From contig CM067541.1 of assembly GCA_034509755.1 (NCBI GenBank), forward strand, positions 7,056,001 to 7,120,000: 64,000 nt of DNA. The letters run 5' to 3'. Shown here piece by piece: positions 46,625 through 58,865 of the stretch. The notes under the pieces are model-generated. The model had not been told where the DNA came from. It saw only the letters and a program-made list of their open reading frames with translations, and made no database searches. The translations under genes were made by a program, and so were the position numbers. This DNA is from Anisodus tanguticus. Taxonomy: Eukaryota > Streptophyta > Magnoliopsida > Solanales > Solanaceae. Positions within the stretch are counted from its first letter, which is position 1; each line of letters starts with the position of its first letter.

Positions 46625-47602
46625 ATTGTGAATTATCATATAGAAAAATTTCAGAAGAAGTTTCGACTAGGTGGAATTCTCTGTATAAGCAACTACTTGT
46701 TGCTTACGATTATAGACAACCTATTACTTTATTATTTAACGCTCATAACAAAAATCCAAGGGATATACTTGTAGATAGTGATTGGGATAAAATTTTAGAA
46801 CTTAATGGATTTTTAGAAAAAAATTATCAAGCTACTAAAGAATTTTCCGGTATTTATTATCCTACTATTTCCAATATGTTATTTTATATAGCTCTAATAT
46901 TTTTGTTACTTAATGAATATATGCAAAAATCAACTTATAAGGCAGTTATTGAAAAAATATTTAAAAAATTTTAAAAAATACTTTTTTTCTATCCCCACTA
47001 TTTATATTGTTGGTGTTGTATTAAATCCAACTATTAAAGTAGATGGTTGTAAAACACGTGTAGAAACGATTTATCATTGTGTAGAAGTACTTTCAACAGA
47101 CTTAACTGAAGAACCAACTGACACACCAACTAAAGAAGCAGTTATGTCTAGCATACACACCGAATGCAAAAAAATATATACGTATTACCAACAACAAAGT
47201 GCAAATAATCAGTCGGCTTATGTACCATCTTCTACTACTTCGCTGCAACCTTATAAAAAACATTCGGTTTCTGCTGCTAGTATTCAAGGCCTTAGAAATA
47301 AAATGTGTAATGATTCAACTTCTTCACAAGTTAGCGAATTTGATGTTTATGTTTTGCAGGGTGCTCTACCGTACGAATTAATTGTCAATGATGAAGGACA
47401 AGAAGACTTGCTGAAATACTGGAGGCAGAATGAGAAGTCATTTCCGACGCTAACAAAGATGGCCCGAGATGTGTTAAACATTCAAGCGTCATCAACAGCG
47501 TCTGAAAGCACATTTTCCGCGGAAAGATTTCAAATTGGAGAGCACATGCATTCATTGACGGGAGACACATTGGAGATTGAAGTTCTATTCAGAGACTGAA
47601 TT
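46625..47602 (+). pseudogene. hAT transposase C-terminal part with hATC dimerisation domain
   Basis: After frame changes near 46620 and 46910 the frame runs from about 46913 to a stop at 47597-47599. Residues near the end match hATC: LLKYWRQNEKSFPTLTKMAR, DVLNIQASSTASESTFSAER and HSLTGDTLEIEVLFRD. This domain is the best conserved part of hAT transposases and is needed for dimerisation. Confidence 0.9.
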
Positions 47603-48122
47603 TGTGCAGTAGCGTAGGAGGTGCGGCCAATCGGAGATCAACGAAGAAGAAGAAGACTACAACTACAACGAAATCTTGTCCGAGCGAGCAGGAAGCGGCG
47701 TTGAATAATTGAAAGATTATGGTTGAATATGTAATTTTTTTAATTGCAATTTTAGTATTTTACTATGTCATTTGCAACTTTTGAACAACATCACAAAGTT
47801 GTAATTTTGAAATTATATTACTATGTCATATTTCTATTAAATAATATAAGAGGTACAAAAACAGTCTTGTGATGTTTTTATTACACTATCTTGTTCAATT
47901 ATTGAAGTGTTTGTAAATAACTATATATTATTTTTTTAAATTAAGTGGGGGGAAAACCGAGTTCCGCCCCGCCCCAACCCGACCCCTTTCCAGTGGGATG
48001 TGGGACGGGACGAGACCTCCCACCGTCCCGCCTATCCCGGCCCACCAGGCCCGTCGGAACCCGAGTCTCGACCCTCTCCCGTCCCGCCGGAGCTCGCCCC
48101 ATTGGACACCCTTACTTTTGAC

Positions 48123-50020
48123 TAATGTTTTAGAATGTATCTTTTAATAATTTTAATATGAGAAAATTATAATTTATAATACTATGCATGTAACTCTTAT
48201 ATGTCTAAATTTTAATTATAAAAAACTATAAATTAATTTAGTCATATTTTACTCTAAGAATTAGCAAAATTAATTTTGAAGAAGCGAAAGAGTCAAAATA
48301 AAAAGTTATGATGAGACTAATTCAAAAGAATTAAAATGAAAAAAAAAAGTCCAAACCTATGGATATGTATGAATGAGAATGGAATAATATCCTAATGCAA
48401 AATAAATACGATCTATGTTTTGCTGTTGCTTTACCCACCAATCTTACTGTTTTTCTCATTATCATGACAGAGACATATTCCTTGTGGGAAATAGGAATAT
48501 GATTAAAGTTGAGTGTACAGATGGGATCAGAGTTCCATCCAGGCTTTCCCATGTTTAGCTTTATATGGCCAAATCTGTAACATATTGACATTTAAGAAAG
48601 CAAAGCATGCAAATGACACACAACCCTGTTAACGCTTACTCTTCCTCCCGTCACTATTCAAGATTTAAAATCTATAAGTTTAGAAATAACATTTCTACCT
48701 TCAAAAGGTAGGGATAAGATTGTGTATACACCATCCTCCTCAAATCTTATTTGTAAAATTTCATTAAGTATATCAATATTATTGTTAGGTTCGTGATACT
48801 ACATAATTCGTCGTTCAATTGAGTTACTTGGTTCAAAATTTAATATTTATGTATTTAATAGATGTTTTAAAGCTATTGTGTTCATCTGAATTCATAGACT
48901 ATATTGTACTTCCGCCCCCTTTGTTCTAAAAAGAATAAAAGGAAACAAAAGCTTAAAAAGAGAGTGACGCACCTTGAATTTTTTGAAATTGGCATTATGT
49001 GTTTAATAGGCACAATATCGGCGTTTTTCAATCGGTGCTAGGCTAAGATGAAGTACCAATATGAAAAATTCTATCAAATTTAAGTCTGCCTATATTTTAT
49101 ATCGGCTGAATAATATGCATGTTCACTAAGCTTGGGAAAGATAGGATATGAGATCTGACTCCTTTTTATTTCTTATTTTTGTTTCGATTTTTCTTATTTG
49201 GTCTTAATTAGTACAACATTGTGGCTTATTTTTTTTTTTATAATCGTGATATTCGGGTCAGCTTGCACGCACCTCGACTAATTTCACTGGATACCTATCA
49301 CCTTTCATCAATAACATGTATCATGTAACTTTGTCCACCAAAACTAAAGCAAAATGATTCTCAACCCACTTCAAAAACCATTAAATTGTACCCTTAAATG
49401 CGCATCGTGACTAACATTTCAGGTTACACTTACAAAATCAAATCTAAGTACAGTTCATAAAAACGATAATTTGCTATCAAAAATGAAATTATACTCACTT
49501 TCACCAATTAGATATCTTTCCATTATAATTTCTCTTCATTTCCTAAGTACCTATTAAGAGGAGCAACATTTATTTTATTCAAAATTTAAAGGTTCATAAT
49601 ATTATGTAACAAGCATTCTAATCATAGTTATACTATCATGTGTCACCTAAAATATAACTACAAATAACCTTCCATAGAGAGTAGAACTAGTACATCTTTT
49701 TTAGAAAAGATAAATTACTTACTATAATAGATTAACTTATATCGCTTATACAAAACTGTATACAAGTTAAATCCAACTAAGAAATGAACTCTCAAGAAAT
49801 AACAAATGAAATTAAACAAAGAGCAGAAAACATTTTTGAATAGAAAATGGGGAAACCTATATTCTGCATAAAAGTGAAAGATTATAAAAGAGATTGCTTA
49901 TTCCCTCTTAAGAATTTATGACGAGTGTAGAACCTTATATATTTTTGTATCAAAAATATTAAAATTATTTGATCCCCAATTAACAATTTAATCACAAATT
50001 TTCTATTCTTGCAAACTAGT
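48123..50020. other. Intergenic, no gene seen
   Basis: AT-rich sequence between the hAT element and the GDU pseudogene promoter. No coding pattern or transposon ends were seen. Confidence 0.5.
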
Positions 50021-50028
50021 TATAAATA
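50021..50028 (+). promoter_or_regulatory. TATA box retained by GDU pseudogene
   Basis: TATAAATA occurs 88 bp before the ATG. The following cacttctcaagctaag is shared with the intact GDU gene at 61742-61760, so the promoter was duplicated with the gene. Confidence 0.6.
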
Positions 50029-50108
50029 CACATATACCATCCCTACACTTCTCAAGCTAAGTAGAAAAGAAAGAAAAATAGCAAATCAGTCCAAAAACTT
50101 TTAAGAAA

Positions 50109-50577
50109 ATGAGAAGTGTGAGTACCTTTATTGCTACTCCATCAATAACTGAACCGTAAAAACCACATTATCCACGTGGCAAACCAACAGCGCTTTTGCA
50201 CTTGTAATCTTCTTTTTTTTTATAAAGAACACATTATCCATGTGGCATTCACCGGTTTAGCAGCGATGTTAGGGTTAATAGCTTTTGCACTTGTAATCTT
50301 AGCTTGCTCTTACTGGAAACGCTCCGGCGAGATCAGAGACGCCGGCGCCGGCGAGAAGTTGAAGGTTGTGCCGATATTTGAAGAGAAAATTGTAGTGATA
50401 ATGGCGGGAGATTTAAATCCAACTTTTTTAGCTACGCCTATTTCGATTGGGGATAAAAATGGGAGTAAAGTTGAGAAGAAATTGGAAATGATGAGTGAAG
50501 AATTAGGTGATGAGAAGCTTAAAGAAGAAGTAATTAGGGAGGTAATTAGGGATCAAAATCATGTAGAAAGCCACTGA
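50109..50577 (+). pseudogene. Broken GLUTAMINE DUMPER (GDU) paralogue
   Basis: The ATG at 50109 starts MRSVSTFIATPSI, nearly identical to the intact gene, but a TAA follows at codon 17. Between 50160 and 50250 there is a rough local duplication (acattatccacgtggca and acattatccatgtggca; gcgcttttgcacttgtaatctt and its second copy) that also shifts the frame by one. Beyond it the remaining frame is intact: the end of the membrane helix (ALVILACSYWKRSG), the VIMAGD motif and the tail to NHVESH. None of the GT-AG pairs I tested restores the frame. An in-frame ATG at 50266 could at most give a 103-residue product lacking part of the membrane helix. Confidence 0.8.
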
Positions 50578-51204
50578 GCAATTTTGGCATTGCGGAAATT
50601 GTAAATTTATTTGAGACGAAAAAAGAGTGCGAGAAATTCTCATTTTCCTGTAATTTGTATCTTTGGATTTTTGACGGAATTTAGTAGGCCGTAGGCATTT
50701 GGACAGAAATTGGATGACATTTAAAAATAATATTATTTAAAATTAAGTTGAAAAAAAATATTCGAAAGTTGAAATTGTATTTGAAGACGCATTTCAGAAA
50801 ATGCTCAATTTTAAGAGGGAAGAAAATTCTATTTGAAGAATTGGGTCGGTTTAAAAAAACTCAATTTCAAGTTGAAATGAAAAATTGACTACACATAAAT
50901 CAAAGCAAAAAAAAAAATCTATGTTCAAACGGTCCTTAAAACAGACTATTACAATTGAAGTAAGTAATTTATTGGGTTTACACATATGAATGGGCATGTC
51001 ATTTGAATTAAATAATACGAGTAAATTTAGTTTGATCTACTCAAAATGTTGGTTTGTCCAACATATATTGAATTTAGGATTTAGCTTAAATTTTAGTATA
51101 TTGGACTAATTCGATAAGTAAAATTTAAATGTCTATAATTCATTTGAATGTTATATTAAAAGGAATAAAGGCAACAAGATTTGTTTTAGTTCTAGTAGAA
51201 TGTA
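50578..51204. other. GDU pseudogene 3' flank, no gene seen
   Basis: Former 3' untranslated region followed by AT-rich sequence, up to the target duplication gttca at 51205-51209. Confidence 0.5.
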
Positions 51205-51209
51205 GTTCA

Positions 51210-51468
51210 TGAAATAAATAATCTATTGATTATTTTCATTAATGAAAATGTATATATATAATTTATAATTTTTCATAATAGAAAACCTATTTCTATTCTA
51301 ATTCCCAAAACCATATTCTAGTAGTACAAGAATCCTATAATTATGGTAAGTGTACAATACTAAGTAATACAAATATTACACTAATTATTATGCCTAAACC
51401 GTGCTTAAGACACGTGATATAGTCTATGTATGGAAAGTGTATATCACGGGTATATACCTTGTTTATCA
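51210..51468 (-). repeat. 3' LTR of copia-3
   Basis: Minus-strand TGATAAACAAGG...TTTCA. Its outer end abuts gttca, and its inner end abuts the polypurine tract (51469-51478). Confidence 0.9.
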
Positions 51469-51478
51469 CACCCCCGCA

Positions 51479-52260
51479 ATCATAGTGGGCGGTCTTCGTA
51501 CGTTGAGATTGTCCCTAAAATCTTCAAAAAGGACCGAGGGAAGACCCTTTGTAAAGATGTCTGCAATTTGATACCTGGAAGGGACATGCCAGACGCGTAC
51601 TTGTCCACGATCTACTTTTCGCGAACAAAGTGAATATTCATCTCGACGTGTTAAGTCCGCTGGTGTTGAACATGATTACTAGAAAGGTAGATGACACTCA
51701 CATTATCATAATAAACCAAGGTAGCCTTCTGAATATGACAATGAAGCTCTAAAAGAATATTACATAACCAACATGATTCAGAAACCACATTGGCTACCCC
51801 TCGATACTCGGCCTCTGCACTAGAGCGGGACAAAGTCGACTAACGCTTTGTAGATCAGGAGACCAAGTTATTACCAAGAAACATACAATAGCCAGACATA
51901 GAGCGTCTGGTGTCTGGACAACCACCCCAATCAACATCCGTATACGAGACAAGTGTAGATGTCGATGACGGATATAAATGTAAGCCAAAGTCAAGTATCC
52001 CCTGGATGTACCGAATAATGCGTTTGAGCGCATTATGTGCTCAATCCTGGGATTATGCATAAACAAACACACCTGATGTACGACATATGTAATATCACGT
52101 CTCGTGAAAGTGAGATACTTAAGGGCCCCTACAAGATTGTGATATCGGGTCGGATCCTCGTAAGGGGAGCCAGCCGCAGCGCAGACCCAACTTGGGTTTA
52201 GTATCAACTAGAGTGGAAGTAGACTTGCATGAGGACATACCAGCCCGCTCAATGATATCA
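51479..52260 (-). pseudogene. copia-3 RNase H
   Basis: Recognisable pieces include DPTRYHNLVGALKYLTFTRRD, PRIEH and SRSSAEAEYRGVANVV, and YYDNVSVIYLSSN near 51700, in several frames. It parallels copia-1 RNase H but is more decayed. Confidence 0.8.
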
Positions 52261-53020
52261 GTTGTATACTTTCATTGGGATAAGAACAACCCACCTGCAT
52301 GACGAGAGACAATAATCCCCAAAAAGTAACTCAAGGGCCCCAAGTCTTTCATAGCAAACTTAGAACTGAGCATTGTCATGATATACTGGCATAAAGCATC
52401 AGAAGAGGCAATCAAGATAATATCATCCACATATAACAATATGTAAGCCAGGGAAGAACCATGACAATATATGACCAAATAAATTATCAGACCTGCTGTG
52501 AGAAAACTCAATAGTCGAAATATAGTCTACAAACCTCTTATACCAAGCCCGTGGGGACTGTTTAAGTCCATACAATGACTTCTTCAATAAACAGACATGA
52601 TGAGGATATTTGGGATCCCCAAACCCCAAAGGCTGATATATATAGACTGTCTCCTTAAGATCACCATGTAAGAAAGCATTCTTCACATCTAACTGATGAA
52701 TGGGTCATGCTTTCGAAAGAGCTAAGATGAGCACAGTGTGAATGGTAGCCGATTTGACCACCGGACTAAATGTCTCACCACAATCCACACCAATCTACGA
52801 GTCTTATCATCACCTACAAGACGAGTCTTATGTCTTGCAAAAAAATCGTCAAAATTGTCCTTATGAGCAAAATCCACATAGACCGAATAATATTAACACT
52901 TGAGGGATGGGGCACCAACTCCCACGTCTTATTATCAATAAGAGCATTATATTCATCGGTCATAACAATTTTCCAATTCGGGTCATTTAACGCAGACACA
53001 AGATTACTGGATAGGGTGAT
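52261..53020 (-). pseudogene. copia-3 reverse transcriptase
   Basis: Contains SALNDPNWKIVMTDEYNALI, KNAFLHGDLKETVYIYQPLG, SLYGLKQSPRAWYKR and LAYILLYVDDIILIAS with YVDD intact, followed by FAMKDLGPLSYFLGI. Frameshifts separate these blocks. Confidence 0.85.
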
Positions 53021-53800
53021 TTAAGAATATTATTTTAGTTTTAAAATACCTCGTTGACTACGAGTGATTAGATCTATGACTCGATGGGGAGAATTGGATG
53101 GATTTTGAAAATATCGGGACACGTGACGGACTGGCCAGCATGCAGTGGGCTTGCTGGCCCAACACGATAATGGCTAGAACCCGATACTGGAACAATTTTG
53201 GTATTGGGCTAGGTAATTGGCCCAATTACCAAAATTGGCCCAGTCACTGGGCTGGGAACAATGGTTGGCGATAGTATTGTAGACCCAGCGGGCACTGCGC
53301 TGGTGGATTTTGGGTGCGGGACATGTCTGATAAATGGTGGATAATATACGGGGAGACATCGTCATCTAAAAAATTATACGAACTAGGCACATGACTACTC
53401 ACCTTAGCAAACGGAAATTGGGATTCATAAAAAATAACATGGCGACTAACGATGATTTTATTAGACAATAAATCAAAGCATTTGTAACCATGATGATTAA
53501 ACGGATAACCCAAAAACACACAAGGGGTAGACCGAGCCTGATGTTTGTTAAGTGTGGTGGACGGAAATAGTGGTTAACACAAGCACCCAAAGACCCTAAG
53601 ATGGGAATATGAATGAGTCTTATTATATAAGATATGAAGATGGGAGGAATACGTCAAGCCTTTGATAGAAAGTATGTTAAGGAGATATGTAGTCATTTGT
53701 AGAGCACGATGCCAAAAAGAAGAGGGTACGGAAGCATGAACCTTGATCGGATGTCATATGAGTCGTAGAGTCTACAAATGGCAATCGAACAATTTTTCCC
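53021..53800 (-). pseudogene. copia-3 integrase, C-terminal part only
   Basis: Only the end of integrase remains: KIVRLPFVDS joined directly to the later AFLFWHRALQ-type and YPFNHHGYKCFDL blocks. The DDE core is missing because of an internal deletion near 53740-53770, where protease-like and integrase-like words are adjacent. Confidence 0.75.
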
Positions 53801-54885
53801 AAAGAACGAGGTGTCCATGTACCAATCGGGTCAAGGAAGGAGCAGCAAATGTTGATTAATTCCAAGAGTGTGCATTGCGGCTTCAATGTCGGTAGGTGTG
53901 GGGCTTGCTGCATGATGGGCATGTGGAGGCCGAGGCCCAAGAACACTGGCATGCTGCCCCAGCCCAAAAAAACTGTTGATTTGCCGAGACTGGACCTGAG
54001 AAACTAGGCCCAGTTTCCGGGTAATGGGCTGACAAATAGCCACTATATGGCGTGACTGGACTGGCCCAATTATACTACGGAGGGGCCCACTGCTGGGCCT
54101 AATTTTGTTGCTGCTGCCCACTGCCCCGAGGGCTACCACCGTTGCCACCAATGTTTCGGTCGCCACCATTGTTGTCGCCTCCATTCTTGCCATTTTTTTG
54201 GGATTCTGACCTTTTTTGCCGCCACCGTTGTTGCATTTTTGGACGGAATTGTTGGAGACGGATGGAGAAAAATTGGACTCGGTCATCATGACGACAGACG
54301 GGCCCCGGTGGCCGCTTTCTTAGCCAATCCGGCTTCTTCGAGCGTGAGCATGGAACCGACTCCACTATAGGCCTCAGATAGGTCTGCGACCATCTGAAGG
54401 ACAAAACGATCGTTTGCAACGGGCGCACCAACGTTACGGAGTTGGTCCGCCAATTCCTTCAACCTTTTGCAATATGCTGAAACGTTCGGGAAATCTTCCA
54501 TATTGATGTGGGAGAATTCCTGCTCAAGGGTAACAACACGAGAATTTTAATTATCTTGAAATATATCACACACTCTATTCCAAACTGCCATCGCCGTAGC
54601 GTCTGGTTCGATAATCGTCAGGTCGATAGAAATAGCAGAATAAATCCACTGAAGAACAGTAGCATCAAGGATCGTTCATAACTTAGGATCATCCTCGGAT
54701 TTGGGCACATCTGTATCCGTAAGAGTTGCGGGGATAATATGATGGAGGACTTCATGCAAACGTGCGTGAACTTTGAACAGTTCGGCCCACGTCGCGTATT
54801 GGACGTTTTCTATTTCAAGAATGATAGGGATGTGATTCTTGATGTTAGAAACAGTAAGGGCAAGGTGAAACATGTTCTTAGCCAT
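53801..54885 (-). pseudogene. copia-3 gag and protease remnant
   Basis: The gag start is at ATG 54885 (MAKNMFHLALTVSNIK). Other recognised blocks are YCKRLKELADQLRNVGAPV and MLTLEEAGLAKKAATGA, then a Gly/Asn/Gln-rich stretch. The protease is reduced to IGTWTPRS-like sequence in place of the D-T-G motif. Confidence 0.8.
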
Positions 54886-55040
54886 AATAGCAATGAACGA
54901 CGTGAGAAAGGGATTTGGGGAAAAAAATTGGGAAGAAGAAAGAATTTCTGGGCATGGAAACCGAGAGAATGGGGCTCAGAATCCGAAGTAAAAGTTGGAT
55001 GGAAATTGGGAGAAAATATTAACCTAGACTTCTGATACCA

Positions 55041-55298
55041 TGAAATAAATAATCCATTGATTATTTTCATTAATGAAAGTGTATATATACAATTTACAAT
55101 TTTCCATAATAGAAAACATATTCCTATTCTAATCCCAAAATCTTGTTCTAGTAATACAAAAATCCTACAATTATGGTAAGTGTACAATACTAAGTAATAC
55201 AAATATTACACTAATTATTATGCCTAAACCGTGCCTAAGACCCGTGATATACACTATGTATGGAAAGTGTTTATCACGGGTATATACCTTGTTTATCA
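55041..55298 (-). repeat. 5' LTR of copia-3
   Basis: Matches the 3' LTR along its whole length with scattered substitutions. Inner boundary is set by the primer-binding site, outer boundary by gttca. Confidence 0.9.
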
Positions 55299-55303
55299 GT
55301 TCA

Positions 55304-55432
55304 TTTATCCAAAGTAGTCTAATATATATAGTAGTAGTAGTTATATACTCAGAGGGATAAAAAGCGTCCAATAATTCTGAATTCTTTTTACAATATGTAC
55401 TTCCTCTAACTTATATCTTGATCATCTCACGT
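55304..55432. other. Short intergenic stretch
   Basis: AT-rich sequence between copia-3 and the MITE. Nothing recognised. Confidence 0.5.
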
Positions 55433-55655
55433 GGTCGTTTGATAAGAGGGATAAATTATCCCATATACATGGGATTAGGTGGGATAAGATGGAATAACTT
55501 ATTCCACTCTATGTGGGATAACTTATCCACCTTTTATCTCAGGTACATGAGATTGAATGAGATATAAATGAGTTATCCCCCGCCAATCAAACATGAGATT
55601 AATATCCCATAGAACTAATAATCTAATCTCATTTTATCCCTCCTATCAAATGACC
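55433..55655. mobile_element. MITE, 223 bp
   Basis: Terminal inverted repeats ggtcgtttgataagagggata and its inverse (tatccctcctatcaaatgacc) match at 19 of 21 positions. The interior repeats gggataa/ttatccc words. Flanking target bases are not clear, so the superfamily is left open. Confidence 0.8.
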
Positions 55656-56223
55656 TTGATAGTACAGTACACCAAAGCTTCATATTATAATCTCAAAATT
55701 ACTGAACGGTAGTCCTACCATTTGTCAAGCATGTCCTTTTTTTTAAAAGAACATTTTTTTCATTTCTTATGGAGTTCGATATCTGCTTTGGGACATTGAT
55801 TAATAGAAAGACATTATATAAGGGTCATTAATGGAAAAGCGCTTCCAATCATATTGTTTCCATTCTCTAAGTTTGAAAGTAGAACCAGAAACCTCTAGTG
55901 GAGGAATCTTATTCATTCCACCACAATACTTGGTGATTGAAATGAATAATTTACTTTCAAATAGACCTAAATATTCAGAAAAATAAACATATAACAATAT
56001 ACTATAATTTTTCATATTTTTATAAAAATTAATTAAAAATAAAATCAAATTTGGTTTTAACAAAATAAACAAAGCATTCAGTTTGGAATAGGTTTATTAA
56101 GCATTTTGATATTTATGTCGTCATCCAACTTGAAGAAAGTGGCTCAAAGATTATCTATTGGGATACTTCCAATTACAAAAGAAAATTTTAATCTTCTGAG
56201 AACCTCTTTAATACATTTCGATT
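55656..56223. other. Intergenic, no gene seen
   Basis: AT-rich sequence without recognisable features. Confidence 0.5.
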
Positions 56224-57630
56224 AGAAAAGGACGACACAAGCCCCCAGGGCACAAGCGAGTTGGTAGGTGGCAAGGTGATTGGGGTATAACCACTCCGAC
56301 GTCGCGGGTGTTGGAAATTAGCCTTTGACGGAAGTTGCGACCGACCAACTTTAACGGCTTAAACACTAGTGTTACACATATTGGAGAATCAGGTTCTTTA
56401 CACGTGCATGATCTACTAAGTACGTAGATAATCGTAGGGCCAAGAATCGTCAAATTTCATTGAGAAATGAAAGAGATATTGGTTCACGAAGTGAGGTGTT
56501 TGAAGCATGGAAAATTGTGGTTGGGATCAATTCTCCCTCATCGGTAGAGGAAGAAAGAATTGTTGTGTATATAAGACTCAAAATTGGTTTGGGATTTGGG
56601 ACCCCAAGGGGTATCCCATGTGTTTAAAGGAGGGAGGACCTAGATGTGATTCGGTTCGAGGAAAGCCCACGCGCGCTGCCGCCGCCCGCCCGTCCGGTTC
56701 CGGGCCACGGGCCACGGGCTGTTGATATTATCTTTTTGGGCCAGAGAACTTTATCAGATGTACAGTTTGATCCCAGAAGTTTCATATATACAGTTTTGGA
56801 CCAGAATTCTTTCATATGTACAGTTTGGTCCCTGAAGTTTCCAGAAAGTCAGAATGGGTAGAGAAGATCAGAAACGCCACATCACTCAATTCAGCCATTT
56901 ATTTTGACTGAATTACTCCTCCTATAATGGCCAAATTCGTTCCTCTTTTCACCATTTATTTTGGTGGTTTTACTACCTCCATAATGGCCATTACTTGGCC
57001 AGTAATGGCACTTATGGAGGCTGTTAAATAGCCCCTCCCTCACCTATATAAACAACCCCTTGCACCATTGTTGAGCACACTTTACACTACACGAAAATAC
57101 ACAAACAGAAACAGTTCTCCCTACAACTTCCAAGCATCATTTCTTTACTCAAAATTCTTCACGGAAGCATTTGAGTTTCCTTTGCTCAAGTGTTCATTTG
57201 TTGTTTATCTTGGGAGACAGTTGTCCAGGACGTATAAAGGATACATACGGGGCAATATTGTCTTAAAGACAGAGTGTCACACTCGACTCAACATACACAA
57301 AACAGTTTTCAGTTTTCTTGTTCAACATCTTTGTAATTTTCAGTTTTCTTGTTGAATTGTAATTTCAATTCTTACATTAGCAGTTACTTGTAATTTCCGT
57401 TTCCTGCATCCTTTGTAACTCCAACAAGCGGGTTCGAATCCGTGTGGTGACAGTCTTTGTTGAAATATTGCAAGGGTTGTTTTGGGTTCGTGTCCCATTG
57501 GTCCTCTCCCTGCAGTTTCGCCACTCACGCATATCCCTCGATTTACATCCCACCTGGCCAAGGGGCCTCTGGTACAGATGGGAGGTTCGCCTTCGGGACT
57601 TTCCCCTTCACAAAGAAAAGGACGACACAA
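56224..57630 (+). other. Unidentified segment bounded by 17-bp direct repeats
   Basis: The 17-bp word agaaaaggacgacacaa occurs at 56224-56240 and exactly again at 57614-57630. The 1373 bp between them differ in base composition from the flanks (G+C-rich parts at 56680-56720 and 57430-57610). They contain two plant-promoter-like sites, tgtatataag near 56566 and ctatataaac near 57042, and a gggttcgaatccg motif near 57430. No open frame matches a known protein. The segment could be a solo LTR with unusual ends, or a retroposed sequence, since 17 bp suits target-primed insertion; no poly(A) or TTG tail was seen. Confidence 0.45.
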
Positions 57631-58865
57631 AGCAAAAAGCAAATCTATTTGTTTTTATTTTTTTACAATTATATGGTATTCGATAACACTGATCTGATTA
57701 ATTTGATTGTATTATATATGACACATTAAAAAGAGAAACATTTCCTATTAAGAATGTTTTTTCATTTTCAAAATTTGAACCCGATAGCACCGATTAAAAT
57801 TATAGAAATCTCATCTATCTCACCACACCCATAATCATAAAAAACATTTCTCCATACAACAAAAGAATGTTAGTGCTATTTTATTAAAATTTTTACTTAG
57901 ATGTGGCGAACCATGAAGGGCTTCCATATAGATTATCAAATATTCTATAACCAATACATGAAAAGTTGTATTATATCCCGCCAAAAAATGTATGAGCTAG
58001 TGACGATTTTATTTTTAAAGGTACAAATTGTCCACTATGAAATGAAAGTATTTCAACTTTTATTCTAGAAAACTATTACAATTATATAATATAAAATTGA
58101 AAGAAGTTTAAATAAACGAATATCAACTATCTTTATACTATACTAAGGCAAATGCATACTTATAAACTCTCCCTCTGTTTAGTTTTATGTGATGTTGTTT
58201 AATTTGAAACAAAACTTAAGAGAGAAAAGATATTTTTGATTTAATTTAAATTATTTTTAATTATTGAAAGATGTCATTTTCTGAAATAGATTAAAATGAA
58301 AAAAATGCTATATAAAATGAAACAAACGAAGTACTATATATATATATTATTAAAAGTTGTTAAAAATATATTCATATTGTCTACGACTGTTATTATTATG
58401 GATGAATGGTGAGTGCAGTACTAGTTCACATTTACCTACATAAAATATTAATACAATCTCCAAGCGTAGTTGATAAGTATGAGACAATGATTATTTTAGT
58501 TCATAAAGCATTATAATGATACGATCACTCTACACCACTAATGACATTTTTAATTCCTTAATTTTTGCCCAATGATGATTGCTGCCCTACCACAAGCTGA
58601 GTGTTTTTTCCATTTAGTACCGCTGCTAATTCAAACGAAAGATTGTTTATTTTACCATCAAAGTGATATGGTAAGATGAATGAGATTTCCTCATCTTCTA
58701 ATCTGGAGTTAAATAATTATAAAATAGAGAAACTTATAATAAAAAGTGCTTCATTTTTAATAGACATGCACAACGGGCGCAACTACCTAAAAGCAAGGGG
58801 TTCAAATGAATTCTTTCGTTTAAAAATTTTATTATTTATACATGTATATTACAAGTTACAAATAT
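57631..58865. other. Intergenic, no gene seen
   Basis: AT-rich sequence. Open frames are short and without domains. Confidence 0.5.

Larger units (their letters stand above)
44368..48114 (+). mobile_element. hAT transposon with broken transposase, 3.75 kb
   Basis: The ends are taagggtgtccagtggg and, inverted, taagggtgtccaatggg, 16 of 17 bases matching. Exact 8-bp target duplications cttttgac flank them (44360-44367 and 48115-48122). Both ends are very rich in GGGTCGG/CCCGACC words, a subterminal array contrasting with the AT-rich interior. The interior codes for BED zinc finger, hAT core and hATC dimerisation domain in order. It is close to full length but cannot make one protein because of stops and frameshifts. 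Confidence 0.92.
51210..55298 (-). mobile_element. Ty1/copia retrotransposon (copia-3) with both LTRs and TSD
   Basis: LTRs of 259 bp (51210-51468) and 258 bp (55041-55298) are very similar, and exact 5-bp duplications gttca flank them (51205-51209 and 55299-55303). On the minus strand a primer-binding site TGGTATCAGAAG follows the 5' LTR (55040-55029) and a purine tract TGCGGGGGTG precedes the 3' LTR. The coding part belongs to the same lineage as copia-1, but a deletion removes most of protease and the start of integrase, and many stops and frameshifts occur. Confidence 0.92.

Noticed and set aside
50176..50577. Open frame of 133 codons as an intact GDU gene
   Set aside because: It begins at a GTG rather than an ATG, and the true start at 50109 leads to a stop after 16 codons. 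GT-AG pairs tested did not restore the frame, so it is a pseudogene.
57420..57470. tRNA gene suggested by gggttcgaatccg
   Set aside because: Only a B-box/T-loop-like word is present; no acceptor stem, anticodon arm or A-box could be arranged around it.
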